Shown here in pieces: positions 25,531 to 35,061 of a DNA stretch of 64,000 nucleotides. The stretch is from Flagellimonas marinaquae. GTDB lineage: Bacteria; Bacteroidota; Bacteroidia; Flavobacteriales; Flavobacteriaceae. The notes below the pieces were generated by a model. It was not told the origin of the DNA. It searched no databases and saw only the letters and a list, made by a program, of their open reading frames with translations. The stretch spans positions 1,713,501 through 1,777,500 of the forward strand of contig NZ_CP092415.1 in assembly GCF_023716465.1 (NCBI RefSeq), given 5' to 3'. Position 1 is the stretch's first letter. Every line of letters begins with the position of its first letter. The translations under genes were made by a program, and so were the position numbers.

Positions 25531-25538
25531 TACCTTTG
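25531..25538 (+). promoter_or_regulatory. -7 box TACCTTTG for the yicC operon
   Basis: TACCTTTG (followed by G) lies 21 bases before ATG 25560. The longer in-frame start TTG 25536 falls inside this box, which supports the ATG as the real start. Confidence 0.5.
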
Positions 25539-25559
25539 GCAAAATTTAATCATACGTAT

Positions 25560-26417
25560 ATGATTCAATCCATGACAGGCTTTGGGAAGCACGTAGTTCA
25601 GCTTCCTTCAAAAAAAATTACAATAGAGCTTAAATCGCTCAACAGCAAAAATCTGGATATTAATGCCAGGCTTCCACAGTTTTATAGGGAAAAGGAGCTG
25701 GAATTACGTAAAATGATTGCCAGTGCCCTAAACAGGGGTAAAGTGGATTTTAGCCTTTATGTGGAAATAACCGGTGAGGAGACTACGGCAGAAGTTAACA
25801 AGGGTGTGGTTAAAAAGTATATGGAGCAATTGGCCGCAATAGCCCAAGGAGATGACATTAAACTGTTGGAAATGGCGTTACGTATGCCCGACACCCTTAA
25901 AACCGATAAAGACGACATCGATGCCGAAGAGTACGAGGCCATTAAAAAAGCAATGGACGAGGCCTTATCCAAAATAGTGGAGTTCCGCAATGAGGAAGGC
26001 AAGGTTTTGGAGCAGGATTTTGTAGAGCGATTAAAAAAACTTAACGAACTTTTGGATGCTGTAAAAAGCATGGACCCAGATAGGTTGGCTACGATACGGG
26101 AACGTTTGGAGAAAGCTGTGGCCGACCTTAAGGTGGAATTGGATGCGAATAGATTTGAACAAGAACTCATCTATTATTTGGAAAAGTACGACATTACCGA
26201 AGAAAAGGTACGTTTGGCGAACCATTTAAAATATTTTGAAACCACCCTGAATTCCAAAGAATCCAATGGCAAAAAACTAGGGTTCATCTCACAAGAAATA
26301 GGAAGGGAAATCAATACCATAGGATCCAAGGCCAATTTTGCACCCATGCAACAATTGGTGGTCCAAATGAAGGACGAATTGGAAAAGATAAAAGAACAAA
26401 TGCTCAATGTGCTATGA
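25560..26417 (+). CDS. YicC family endoribonuclease
   Basis: A 285-residue protein of the YicC/YloC family, metal-dependent endoribonucleases linked to RNA turnover and stationary-phase survival. The N-terminal MIQSMTGFGK is the family signature and fixes the start at 25560. The C-terminal DUF1732 part has KLGFISQEIGREINTIGSKA. It overlaps the gmk start by 4 bases; the yicC-gmk pair is widely conserved. Confidence 0.92.
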   Translation: MIQSMTGFGKHVVQLPSKKITIELKSLNSKNLDINARLPQFYREKELELRKMIASALNRGKVDFSLYVEITGEETTAEVNKGVVKKYMEQLAAIAQGDDIKLLEMALRMPDTLKTDKDDIDAEEYEAIKKAMDEALSKIVEFRNEEGKVLEQDFVERLKKLNELLDAVKSMDPDRLATIRERLEKAVADLKVELDANRFEQELIYYLEKYDITEEKVRLANHLKYFETTLNSKESNGKKLGFISQEIGREINTIGSKANFAPMQQLVVQMKDELEKIKEQMLNVL

Positions 26418-27007
26418 CAGAAGGTGGTAAACTCATCATATTTTCGGCCCCATCGGGAAGTGGTAAAACTACCATTGTAAAACATTTGTTGAATCAGCCG
26501 GAACTCAACTTGGCCTTTTCCATTTCCGCAACCTCGCGCCCGCGCAGGGGCAAGGAAAAAAATGGGGTCAACTACTACTTTATGTCCGTTTCCCAATTTA
26601 AGCGACACATTAAGGATGGCGATTTTTTGGAATGGGAAGAAGTGTACCGCGACAATTTTTATGGGACTTTAAAAAGTGAAGTGGAACGTTTGTGGGCAGA
26701 AGGCAAGAATGTAATATTTGATATCGATGTTTCTGGCGGGCTAAGGATCAAAAAGAAATTTCCGGACAAGACCCTGGCCGTTTTTGTGAAGCCTCCCAGT
26801 GTGGATGAGCTAAAGATCAGACTTAAAAAGCGCAGCACGGAGAGTGACGATAAGATCAATATGAGAATTGCCAAAGCGTCGGTAGAATTGGCAACCGCCC
26901 CTCAGTTTGATAAGATTATTAAAAACTATGATCTGGATGTAGCTCTCGACGAAGCCCACAAATTGGTCGCCGATTTTGTTGGGGCCAAGAATCCCGATTC
27001 AAAATAA
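26414..27007 (+). CDS. gmk: Guanylate kinase
   Basis: A 197-residue cytosolic kinase converting GMP to GDP with ATP. The P-loop APSGSGKT is at 12-19, followed by the GMP-binding segment SATSRPRRGKEKNGVNYYF and DIDVSGGLRIKKKF. Length is normal. Middle gene of the yicC-gmk-nadD unit, with a 4-base overlap upstream and a 9-base gap downstream. Confidence 0.96.
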   Translation: MTEGGKLIIFSAPSGSGKTTIVKHLLNQPELNLAFSISATSRPRRGKEKNGVNYYFMSVSQFKRHIKDGDFLEWEEVYRDNFYGTLKSEVERLWAEGKNVIFDIDVSGGLRIKKKFPDKTLAVFVKPPSVDELKIRLKKRSTESDDKINMRIAKASVELATAPQFDKIIKNYDLDVALDEAHKLVADFVGAKNPDSK

Positions 27008-27016
27008 GATTGACGT

Positions 27017-27601
27017 ATGAAACAGGTAGGGCTCTTTTTTGGAACCTTTAACCCGATACATATTGGTCATTTGATCATAGCCAACCATTTAGTGGAGTTT
27101 TCCGATTTGGATGAGGTTTGGTTTGTTATAACCCCGCAAAGTCCATTTAAGGTAAAGCAATCGCTTTTGGACAACAATCACCGGTTCCAAATGGTGTACG
27201 AAGCTGTACAGGATTATCCCAGGCTCAAACCCAGTACAATTGAGTTTGATTTGCCCCAGCCCAACTATACTTCCGATACCTTGGCCCATCTGGAAGACAA
27301 ATATGGCCCGGATTATGCGTTTTCATTGATCATGGGCGAAGACAATCTGAAAAGTTTCCACAAATGGAAAAATTATGAAGCCATATTGGAGCAATACTCG
27401 ATCCATGTTTACCCGCGCATTTCTACGGGCGAGATGGCCCATCAATTTGAGGATCACCCCAAAATCACCAAGGTCAGTGCGCCGATAATGGAAATATCGT
27501 CCACTTTTATTCGAAAGGCCCATAATCAGGGAAAAAATATTCGTCCAATGCTGCCCGAACCGGTGTGGAAATATATGGACGAGATGAACTTTTACAGATA
27601 A
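27017..27601 (+). CDS. nadD: Nicotinate-nucleotide adenylyltransferase
   Basis: A 194-residue enzyme adenylating nicotinate mononucleotide in NAD synthesis. The nucleotidyltransferase motif GTFNPIHIGH is at 9-18, with the second motif ISSTFIR near 162-168; GEDNL is the usual NadD segment. Last gene of the yicC-gmk-nadD unit. It converges on the DUF6503 gene with 15 bases between and no clear terminator. Confidence 0.95.
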   Translation: MKQVGLFFGTFNPIHIGHLIIANHLVEFSDLDEVWFVITPQSPFKVKQSLLDNNHRFQMVYEAVQDYPRLKPSTIEFDLPQPNYTSDTLAHLEDKYGPDYAFSLIMGEDNLKSFHKWKNYEAILEQYSIHVYPRISTGEMAHQFEDHPKITKVSAPIMEISSTFIRKAHNQGKNIRPMLPEPVWKYMDEMNFYR

Positions 27602-27616
27602 AAAAACACGAACTGT

Positions 27617-28336
27617 TTATTGTATTTTTTCCAAAGTGTCGGTTCCTAAATACTTATCGTCCTTGTTCATGTACCATGCCCTCGTTTTTGGCATTTTGAT
27701 GCCATTTACTTCCGCTAGGCCTTCTAAAAGAATGTACTCTCCGTCGTTTTTGGTTTCATCGTGAAAAAATTGATATACCTCCATGGCGTAAGTGGAAGGG
27801 TCAAAATAAAAGTACCAAGTGTCTTTGCCAACTTCGGCATCGTAAGTGGCCTTTAAAACCACATATTTTTTATTCTTGAAGGTTTTTTGTTGGACCACGG
27901 GATCTAGGTGGGTGCCTGGGTCGTTCAACTTCATGGGAAGGCCGTATAGGTAAGTGTAGTAATCCTTCATCATGGTTCCCCGTTCGCAGGTCAGGCGATA
28001 CTTTTCGGCTTCTTTCTTGGTAAACTCTTTGCTCTCGTTAAATATGATTTCGCAGGACCCGTTTTTTAAAATATATGAGTAATGATCACCATCTTGGGTA
28101 ACATCCAAGACAAACTCCTGTTTGGGGAAATCCACGGAAATCACACTTGTGCGTTTAGGTCGCTCCGGAGTTTCCATAACTACTTTGAACGATGTTTTTA
28201 GGTTGGCCCAGGTACCATCTGGATCATGAAATGAAATGGCCTTTTCCAAAACTTCTTTTGCAGAAAGGGATTGTGAGTGCAATGGCGCAAGGCCCAATAG
28301 GCCAACTGCCATAAGAGAAAAGAAATATTTGATCAT
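27617..28336 (-). CDS. DUF6503 secreted protein
   Basis: A 239-residue protein with a signal peptide (cleavage likely after APLHSQ) and a fold resembling LolA/LolB-type lipid-binding proteins; I assign DUF6503, common in Flavobacteria and of unknown function. Motifs such as ATYDAEVGKDTWYFYFDPS support this. It lies 36 bases downstream of the phosphate transporter on the same strand and may be co-transcribed with it. Confidence 0.7.
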   Translation of the reverse strand: MIKYFFSLMAVGLLGLAPLHSQSLSAKEVLEKAISFHDPDGTWANLKTSFKVVMETPERPKRTSVISVDFPKQEFVLDVTQDGDHYSYILKNGSCEIIFNESKEFTKKEAEKYRLTCERGTMMKDYYTYLYGLPMKLNDPGTHLDPVVQQKTFKNKKYVVLKATYDAEVGKDTWYFYFDPSTYAMEVYQFFHDETKNDGEYILLEGLAEVNGIKMPKTRAWYMNKDDKYLGTDTLEKIQ

Positions 28337-28372
28337 ATCTTTACAATTTATAGATGTTGTAAGATACCGAAT

Positions 28373-30646
28373 TTATTTCTTTGGTATAGTTGCTGGTTTT
28401 ACGGAACTATCGTGCTCTGCATAATAGAGTTCCAGTAATTCCATCATAGAAGTGATCAGGTCCCTGCTTTCCAGCAACAAAGAAAAATATAGTGTGGTGT
28501 TCTTTGGGCTCGATTCTTCCGTCCTTGTTCGGGAAACCTGCCTATTTATCTTTTGCGAAACCATTTCATTGATCTCGTTTTTGGATTGAAGCACATCTCC
28601 AATTTGCTCAAAGGAGCGATCCACAAATGCTTTTTCCGTGCTGTTGAATATTTTTTCCAGATAATTATCTATCTCTTTGAGTTCCTTTATCTGGTTGTAT
28701 TTTAATTTTTTGTGGTTGTTGTTAACGTGGTTGTAACTCACCTTGCCGATGTATTCGAGGGACTGTGACATATCCGTTAGAAGATCCATCACATTAATGT
28801 AAAAGTTACTCGCGCCCACATGCGCTTCATCCAGGTTTTTGATAAAGTAGAATGTATCGTTTCTAAGACCGTCTATTTCTGAAGAGAGTTTGTTACTTTG
28901 TTTTTTGTTCTTTTTCAAAAAGTCCAAATCATGTTTGGACAACCCTCGAATACAGTTCGAGTAAATACGGTTGCTGCGCTTTACAACGTTGGCAATGTTG
29001 GTTGCACTTTCCTCTATAACTCCTTGGATGGAACTGCTTTCGGCACGTCGTAAACTATCTTCGGCCTTTATTTCTTTGGTCTTTTTGTTGTGCGAGATAT
29101 AGTTGCGCAGTAAAATGACCGCTGCCAACATCAACATAATAACGAGCGAAACAAATTTTCCTATAAACAACAGGTAAGCGATTATCGCTGCGGCCGTAAA
29201 TGCACTAAGGGCGGTAAAAAACCAACCACCGATAACGTTCAATACTCCGGCAACGCGATATACGGCACTTTCTGCACCCCATGCCCTATCGGCCAAGGAT
29301 GTACCCATGGCCACCATAAAGGTAACATAGGTGGTGGACAAGGGCAATTTCATGGACGTGGCGATGGAAATAAGTACACTGGCCACCATTAGGTTGACCG
29401 AAGCCCTTACCAAATCGAATGCTGGCAGCTCCTGGGTTTTGCTTTTTGGAACATAGGTTTGTGGCAATACAAACTGTTTGTTCAATTTTGATTGAAGAGA
29501 TGGAGGAACAATTTTTGATACGTTTTCAAAAGCCACGATACTGAATTTCACTATTTGTCTAGACAGATAATTGGGCTGAAAACGTTCGTCGCCCTCATCT
29601 TGCCTGGCCAAGTCGACACTGGTTTTTACAACTCCTTTTGCTTTGGAGGAAAACCAGAGCGTAATTACCATTACAGCGCCGGATAACAACAATAGCATTG
29701 TTGGGGTCTGCACGGCAGAGGCTAGTCCGCGCATATTAAATTCCGTTGCAGTTATACCAGAAGCCTGCCAATCTTGGTACGATTGAAGTGCAGCAATAGG
29801 TACACCGATAAAATTTACCAAATCGTTGCCAGCAAAGGCCATTGCCAGGGCAAATGTTCCAAAACCTATTACGATGCGGTATATGTTCCATCTTAAAAAA
29901 CTTGCCACGATGAACGATAAAATCGTCCAGAATGCAAAATTTCCGGCCAAGAAAGCAAGGGGCTGGGTTGCCACAAACTCAGAAATTGCTCCGTCAAAAA
30001 GGGCAGCGCTCTTCAGTCCTTTTACCAAAATAAAATATACAATGGCCGTAATCGCAAGGCCGCCAAATATAGACTCTACCCACTTGGATTTGTTCTGAAA
30101 TTTAAAAGAAATCAAGGCTCTCGATACAAACTGAACCAGGGCACCTATGGTAAATGCAATAAAAACGGAAAGGAGAATCCCAAAAATAATTTCCGCCGCC
30201 TTATCTGTGTTTATATATGTGGCCAAATCCGAAAAGCCTCCTTGGGTATCGGCGATTTTTATCAAGGAGATGGCTACAGAGGCCCCCAAAAGCTCAAATA
30301 CAATGGAAACGGTCGTAGATGTGGGCATTCCCAAGGTGTTGAAAAAATCCAATAGTAGAATGTCCGTAATCATTACGGCCATAAAAATGAACATGATTTC
30401 TTCGAAAACGAACTCACCGGGGTTAAATATCCCCTTTCGGGCCACTTCCATCATTCCACTGGAAGACATTGCGCCAAACGCTATACCAACACTGGCAACG
30501 ATCATAATGGTCCTAAAAGATATCGCTTTGGACCCGATTGCCGAGTTCAAAAAGTTAACCGCATCGTTGCTTACGCCCACTACCAAATCGGTTATGGCCA
30601 ATATGCCAAGGGCCACAACCATGAAAATGTAAATATTCTCTCCCAT
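28373..30646 (-). CDS. PiT family inorganic phosphate transporter with cytosolic tail
   Basis: A 757-residue inner-membrane phosphate:cation symporter. Both PiT repeats are visible: VGVSNDAVNFLNSAIGS near the N-terminus, GMPTSTTVS in the first half and KLPLSTTYVTFMVAMG in the second. After the last TM helices (about 530) a helical C-terminal region of about 220 residues resembles a PhoU-like domain and could gate transport. Such long PiT proteins are common in Bacteroidota. A short palindrome lies just before the start codon. Confidence 0.87.
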   Translation of the reverse strand: MGENIYIFMVVALGILAITDLVVGVSNDAVNFLNSAIGSKAISFRTIMIVASVGIAFGAMSSSGMMEVARKGIFNPGEFVFEEIMFIFMAVMITDILLLDFFNTLGMPTSTTVSIVFELLGASVAISLIKIADTQGGFSDLATYINTDKAAEIIFGILLSVFIAFTIGALVQFVSRALISFKFQNKSKWVESIFGGLAITAIVYFILVKGLKSAALFDGAISEFVATQPLAFLAGNFAFWTILSFIVASFLRWNIYRIVIGFGTFALAMAFAGNDLVNFIGVPIAALQSYQDWQASGITATEFNMRGLASAVQTPTMLLLLSGAVMVITLWFSSKAKGVVKTSVDLARQDEGDERFQPNYLSRQIVKFSIVAFENVSKIVPPSLQSKLNKQFVLPQTYVPKSKTQELPAFDLVRASVNLMVASVLISIATSMKLPLSTTYVTFMVAMGTSLADRAWGAESAVYRVAGVLNVIGGWFFTALSAFTAAAIIAYLLFIGKFVSLVIMLMLAAVILLRNYISHNKKTKEIKAEDSLRRAESSSIQGVIEESATNIANVVKRSNRIYSNCIRGLSKHDLDFLKKNKKQSNKLSSEIDGLRNDTFYFIKNLDEAHVGASNFYINVMDLLTDMSQSLEYIGKVSYNHVNNNHKKLKYNQIKELKEIDNYLEKIFNSTEKAFVDRSFEQIGDVLQSKNEINEMVSQKINRQVSRTRTEESSPKNTTLYFSLLLESRDLITSMMELLELYYAEHDSSVKPATIPKK

Positions 30647-30658
30647 TCTTTAAGAAAT

Positions 30659-30674
30659 ATGGCAAAAATGCCAT
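30659..30674 (-). promoter_or_regulatory. Palindrome upstream of the PiT gene
   Basis: A perfect inverted repeat ATGGCA-AAAA-TGCCAT, 13 to 28 bases before the PiT start. It contains a near -7 box (CATTTTTG on the minus strand). Candidate operator or leader hairpin; weak on its own. Confidence 0.3.
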
Positions 30675-30795
30675 TATAATTCGGCAATGAGGTTAACAAA
30701 ATGTTACCAAATACGCTCCTAAAAATATCAATATTTTTCCAGTGTAGGGCCTAGGTTCATCTTTTGATTTATCTTCGCTAACAAATAATGGACCA

Positions 30796-32154
30796 ATGGA
30801 TTGGGAGCAATTACTCTCTTTAAAACGATTCGGAGACAAAGGTAAAAGGCTTAGAAAGGAACAGAATGAGACCCGATTGGGGTTCGAGGTGGATTACGAT
30901 CGGATTATTTTTTCGTCGGCTTTTAGAAGTTTACAGGATAAGACACAAGTGTTTCCGATGCCGATCGCCGTTGGTTCGCAAAAAAACTTTGTACATACCC
31001 GGCTTACACACAGTATGGAAGTTTCTGTTGTGGGAAGAAGTCTTGGCCGAAGTGCTGGACAGCAAATTTTGGCAAAGTATCCTTTTTTGACCGAAATCCA
31101 CGGTTATCAATTTAATGATTTTGGTGCAATTGTTGCCGCAGCTGCCTTGGCCCACGATATAGGGAATCCGCCATTTGGGCATAGTGGGGAAAAAGCTATC
31201 GGCAATTATTTTAAACAGGGCAAAGGGAAGCAATTTCGAGATGTTCTTTCTGCAGAGGAGTATCAAGATCTTATCGATTTTGAGGGAAATGCCAATGGTT
31301 TTAAATTATTGACAGAGTCCAGGGACGGTGTGCCCGGGGGGCTTCGTTTGAGTTATGCGACTTTGGGTGCCTTTATTAAATACCCAAAAGGATCATTGCC
31401 CAAAAGACCGTCCAAGAACATCGTGGACAAAAAATTTGGCTTTTTTCAATCGGAGAAAGCCTTTTTCCATGAACTTGTGGAAGAAATTGGCCTTTTGCCC
31501 AACCCTGACCACCCGGAAACAGGTTTTTTAAGACACCCTTTGACTTATTTGGTAGAAGCGGCTGATGATATCTGCTATACCATAATCGATTTTGAAGATG
31601 GCATTAACTTAGGATTGATTCCGGAAGAGTATGCCCTGGAGTATCTTATCAATTTGGTGAAGGACAACATCAACACGAAGAAATATAATGCAATGACCAC
31701 CTCGAGCGACCGTTTGAGTTATTTAAGGGCTCTTGCGATAAGTACACTGATCGGGGACGCCGTGGATGTTTTTGTAAAAAATGAGGATAAAATATTGAAC
31801 GGGGAGTTCAATGTATCATTGCTCGATAAAGGAAAATATACCGCTCAAGTTACCGATATTATTAAATTGAGCGTCGAAAAAATCTATCAGTCCACAGAAG
31901 TGGTGGATAAAGAGTTGGCCGGGTATCGCATTATTTCCGATTTACTGGATACGTACACAACGGCTTTGATCAATGTTAAAGAGGGCCAGGATACGAATTA
32001 TGACCGACTGCTCTTAACAAGTTTGCCCGAGAAATACCGCAATACGGATGCATCACTTTATAAAATCCTATTGGATACCAGCTGTTTTGTTGCAAGTTTG
32101 TCCGACAGTGCAGCGGTGCACATTCACGATAAGTTGACAGGCCGACATATTTAA
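30796..32154 (+). CDS. dgt: Deoxyguanosinetriphosphate triphosphohydrolase-like protein
   Basis: A 452-residue HD-domain enzyme hydrolysing dNTPs to nucleoside and triphosphate. HD residues are visible: H72 in FVHTRLTHSMEV, H120-D121 in LAHDIGNPPFGHSGE, and a later Asp in VEAADDICYTIIDFEDG. Length fits the type I Dgt family. A near -7 box TATCTTCG lies at 30770-30777. The end overlaps the convergent DUF3078 gene by 4 bases. Confidence 0.9.
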   Translation: MDWEQLLSLKRFGDKGKRLRKEQNETRLGFEVDYDRIIFSSAFRSLQDKTQVFPMPIAVGSQKNFVHTRLTHSMEVSVVGRSLGRSAGQQILAKYPFLTEIHGYQFNDFGAIVAAAALAHDIGNPPFGHSGEKAIGNYFKQGKGKQFRDVLSAEEYQDLIDFEGNANGFKLLTESRDGVPGGLRLSYATLGAFIKYPKGSLPKRPSKNIVDKKFGFFQSEKAFFHELVEEIGLLPNPDHPETGFLRHPLTYLVEAADDICYTIIDFEDGINLGLIPEEYALEYLINLVKDNINTKKYNAMTTSSDRLSYLRALAISTLIGDAVDVFVKNEDKILNGEFNVSLLDKGKYTAQVTDIIKLSVEKIYQSTEVVDKELAGYRIISDLLDTYTTALINVKEGQDTNYDRLLLTSLPEKYRNTDASLYKILLDTSCFVASLSDSAAVHIHDKLTGRHI

Positions 32155-33209
32155 AACGAATAGAGTAGGCCAACCCCAAGTAGTTGTTTAAACTGGATTC
32201 GGGGTATGCCCGGGTCTATTGTTGTGCCATCTTCGGCAATTTGTTCGTCGAATTTGATATCATCATCAAAAATAAGGTGGGTTCCAATGTTGGCATTGAG
32301 GTATTGGTTGACCTTAAGGTTAAAATTAAGTTCCCAGTCCACATCGATATTGCCAAAACTTCTTACATAATCCGTGTACAGGTTTAGGCGATGGTTCATT
32401 AAAACATTTTCAGCTATTTGTGTCTCCCATGTATTGGTGATCAAAAAACCAAGTTCCAAAAAAATGTGTTCTCCCTCTTCCACACCAAACGCCCCTTGGT
32501 TGGAAAGAGCTTCGTCCAGAACAAAAGTGGATTTCATGGTGGCGGGCGAAATATAAAGGTTGAATTTGTCCTGAGGCGGTATGTAGGATGTACCGACACC
32601 CACAAACAAGTAACCGGGGGACATAAATCTTGAAATAGGGTTCTCTCGGTTCGGGTACTTATATCCGTTGGAGAATTGTGTTCTCATGTTTGCTTTTACC
32701 GAGTAGTACCAATTGGTTATGGTGTCCTTTCTAAAACTCAGGGTGGTGGACAAGCGGATTTGATCGTCTGTTTTTCGGAGTTTCCTGCCCTCTTGTGCAT
32801 TGATGCCATAGCGCAGCTGGACCTCATTGTTCCAATCCAGATAACGGAACTTATAGTTCCGGGCAAAATCTGCACTTGCCAAGGCCGACACCGAGTTGTC
32901 CCCTCCGGCATTCCAGTTCACAAAAGCAACTTCACTAATGTTAAGTCCAAATTTGTTCACCTTTTTCCAGAAAGAAGTTGGTTTGAACCGCTTGTACCAA
33001 ATACTCAGAGGTTTTACCCGGTTCAGTACGGTTCTGGGGTCTGTTAGCTTAGCGTTTCTGGTCAGATATTTGAGCTTTACATCCTTTATGCGAACTACTC
33101 TAAAATTGGAGTCCGTACTATCTGGCTCAAAGGCCTTTAAACGTGTGATCTGAGCATTGGAAGTAACAAAAACGGCAAAGAACAGGATTAAAAAACAATT
33201 TATTCGCAT
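32151..33209 (-). CDS. DUF3078 outer-membrane protein
   Basis: A 352-residue protein with a signal peptide (MRINCFLILFFAVFVTSNAQ) and a pattern of alternating aromatic strands ending in Phe (VGLLYSF), as expected of an outer-membrane beta barrel. It matches DUF3078, a Bacteroidota family of unknown function. Its start overlaps the end of dxs by 10 bases, so it is read from the dxs message. Confidence 0.82.
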   Translation of the reverse strand: MRINCFLILFFAVFVTSNAQITRLKAFEPDSTDSNFRVVRIKDVKLKYLTRNAKLTDPRTVLNRVKPLSIWYKRFKPTSFWKKVNKFGLNISEVAFVNWNAGGDNSVSALASADFARNYKFRYLDWNNEVQLRYGINAQEGRKLRKTDDQIRLSTTLSFRKDTITNWYYSVKANMRTQFSNGYKYPNRENPISRFMSPGYLFVGVGTSYIPPQDKFNLYISPATMKSTFVLDEALSNQGAFGVEEGEHIFLELGFLITNTWETQIAENVLMNHRLNLYTDYVRSFGNIDVDWELNFNLKVNQYLNANIGTHLIFDDDIKFDEQIAEDGTTIDPGIPRIQFKQLLGVGLLYSF

Positions 33210-34978
33210 GGGTTTAAGGTTGATTGTATATAAGAAAGTATGGCATCAAAATCTATACCAGCCAATTTAAGGGTTTCGGGAATGGTTCCATGATCGATAA
33301 AAGAATCCGGAATGCCGAAAATCTTAATTGATCCTGTATACTTTTCTTCATTGGCAATTTCCAGCACAGCAGAACCAAAGCCGCCAATTTTGACACCATT
33401 TTCTAGGGTAATTATGTGTTCATGGTTTTCAAAAATATGTTGTAGCAATGGTTTGTCCAATGGTTTGATAAAGCGCATATCGTAATGTCCGATCTCTTCC
33501 GGTTTCCCTGATTTTTTGATTAGTTCGGAAACTTGGTTCCCAATATGGCCCACGCTAAGTATTGCCATTTTGGTGCCCTTCTTTAGTTGTTTGCCAGTAC
33601 CGATTTTTATGGATTTCATTGGGTTTTTCCAATCGATCATGGCACCTCGCCCCCTGGGGTACCTTATTGCAATGGGAAGCTCCAGCCCTTGTTGTGCGGT
33701 GTACATAATATCCCGTAGCTCGTGCTCGTTGAGCGGTGCAAAAATAACAAGGTTTGGGATGCAGCGTAAATATGCAATATCAAAAACACCATGATGGGTA
33801 GGTCCATCCTGGCCTACCAAGCCTGCTCGGTCCAGGCAAAAAACCACCGGAAGTTTTTGAAGGGCTACATCGTGGATCACTTGATCATAGGCCCGTTGTA
33901 AAAAAGTAGAGTAAATATTGCAGAACGGGATCAACCCTTGGGTTGCCATACCGGCCGCCAAAGTAACAGCATGTTGTTCGGCAATACCCACATCAAAAGC
34001 TCGGTCGGGTATTTGGTCCATCATAAACTTTAGGGAACTCCCACTGGGCATTGCAGGGGTAATTCCAACTATTTTGTTGTTCTTTTGGGCCAATTCCACA
34101 ATAGTGTGGCCAAACACATCTTGATATTTTGGAGGTTGAATTACCTCAGGTTTTTTGATGCGTTCCCCTGTTATTTTATCAAACTTGCCAGGGGCATGGT
34201 AGACCACCTGATCTTCTTCTGCCTTTTTTAGACCCTTTCCTTTGGTTGTGATGATGTGGAGCAACTTTGGGCCATCTACATGCTTTAGTCTTTCCAGTTC
34301 TTTAACAAGTTTTTGCAAATCGTGTCCATCCACAGGGCCGGAATAGTTGAGGTTGAGGCACTCAAAAATGTTCTCGTCCTTTGCCTTTCCTGCCTTAACA
34401 TTGGTAAGGTATTTTTTTAGGGCCCCAACACTGGGGTCTATGCCGATAGCATTGTCGTTGAGAACGATCAATGCATTTACATCGGTCACCCCGAGATGGT
34501 TTAAACCTTCAAAAGCCATTCCGCTGGCTATGGATGCATCTCCGACCACCGCAATGTGCTGTTTCCTTGTATGTCCTTGTAATTTTGATGCCATGGCCAT
34601 GCCTAAAATGGCAGATATGGCCGTGGAACTATGGCCTGTTCCAAAATCATCAAATTCACTTTCGCTCCGTTTTGGAAATCCGCTAATGCCACCAAGTTGG
34701 CGGTTGGTATCGAATAACTCTTTTCTGCCCGTTAGGATTTTATGTCCGTATGCTTGGTGTCCAACGTCCCAGATCAGTTTATCCTGAGGGGTGTTGAACA
34801 CATAGTGCAGTGCAATGGTAAGTTCCACTACACCCAAACTTGCCCCCAAATGCCCTTCCTTTGTAGATACAATGTCAATAATAAACTCCCTCAATTCCTG
34901 AGCGAGTTTAGGCAGCTCTTCCAAAGCTAACTTTTTGAGATCTGCAGGGGAATCGATATGTGATAGTAATGTTTCCAA
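33200..34978 (-). CDS. dxs: 1-deoxy-D-xylulose-5-phosphate synthase
   Basis: A 592-residue thiamine diphosphate enzyme joining pyruvate and glyceraldehyde 3-phosphate, the first step of the MEP isoprenoid pathway. Visible landmarks: the N-terminal EGHLGASLGVVELTIALHYVF segment (named by its ends EGHLGAS and LHYVF), the ThDP-binding GDASIASGMAFEGLN, and DRAGLVGQDGPTHHG in the pyrimidine domain. The start codon is TTG at 34978, with no ATG near; a -7 box TACTTTTG at 34990-34997 leaves room for only a very short leader, which supports this start. The product feeds carotenoid and quinone precursors; a polyprenyl synthetase lies 14 kb away. Confidence 0.93.
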   Translation of the reverse strand: METLLSHIDSPADLKKLALEELPKLAQELREFIIDIVSTKEGHLGASLGVVELTIALHYVFNTPQDKLIWDVGHQAYGHKILTGRKELFDTNRQLGGISGFPKRSESEFDDFGTGHSSTAISAILGMAMASKLQGHTRKQHIAVVGDASIASGMAFEGLNHLGVTDVNALIVLNDNAIGIDPSVGALKKYLTNVKAGKAKDENIFECLNLNYSGPVDGHDLQKLVKELERLKHVDGPKLLHIITTKGKGLKKAEEDQVVYHAPGKFDKITGERIKKPEVIQPPKYQDVFGHTIVELAQKNNKIVGITPAMPSGSSLKFMMDQIPDRAFDVGIAEQHAVTLAAGMATQGLIPFCNIYSTFLQRAYDQVIHDVALQKLPVVFCLDRAGLVGQDGPTHHGVFDIAYLRCIPNLVIFAPLNEHELRDIMYTAQQGLELPIAIRYPRGRGAMIDWKNPMKSIKIGTGKQLKKGTKMAILSVGHIGNQVSELIKKSGKPEEIGHYDMRFIKPLDKPLLQHIFENHEHIITLENGVKIGGFGSAVLEIANEEKYTGSIKIFGIPDSFIDHGTIPETLKLAGIDFDAILSYIQSTLNPCE

Positions 34979-34989
34979 AGAATAAAAAA

Positions 34990-34997
34990 CAAAAGTA
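34990..34997 (-). promoter_or_regulatory. -7 box TACTTTTG for dxs
   Basis: On the minus strand this -7 match lies 11 bases before the TTG start codon of dxs, implying a near-leaderless message. Confidence 0.5.
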
Positions 34998-35061
34998 TCG
35001 ATTATCCCTAAAATTATTTTATGTGTAGCTTAGCAATCTATTGAAAATGACTTAAAATTTC

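Noticed and set aside
25536..25559. Longer YicC start at TTG 25536
   Set aside because: It lies in the -7 box TACCTTTG, and the conserved MIQSMTGFG start is at 25560.
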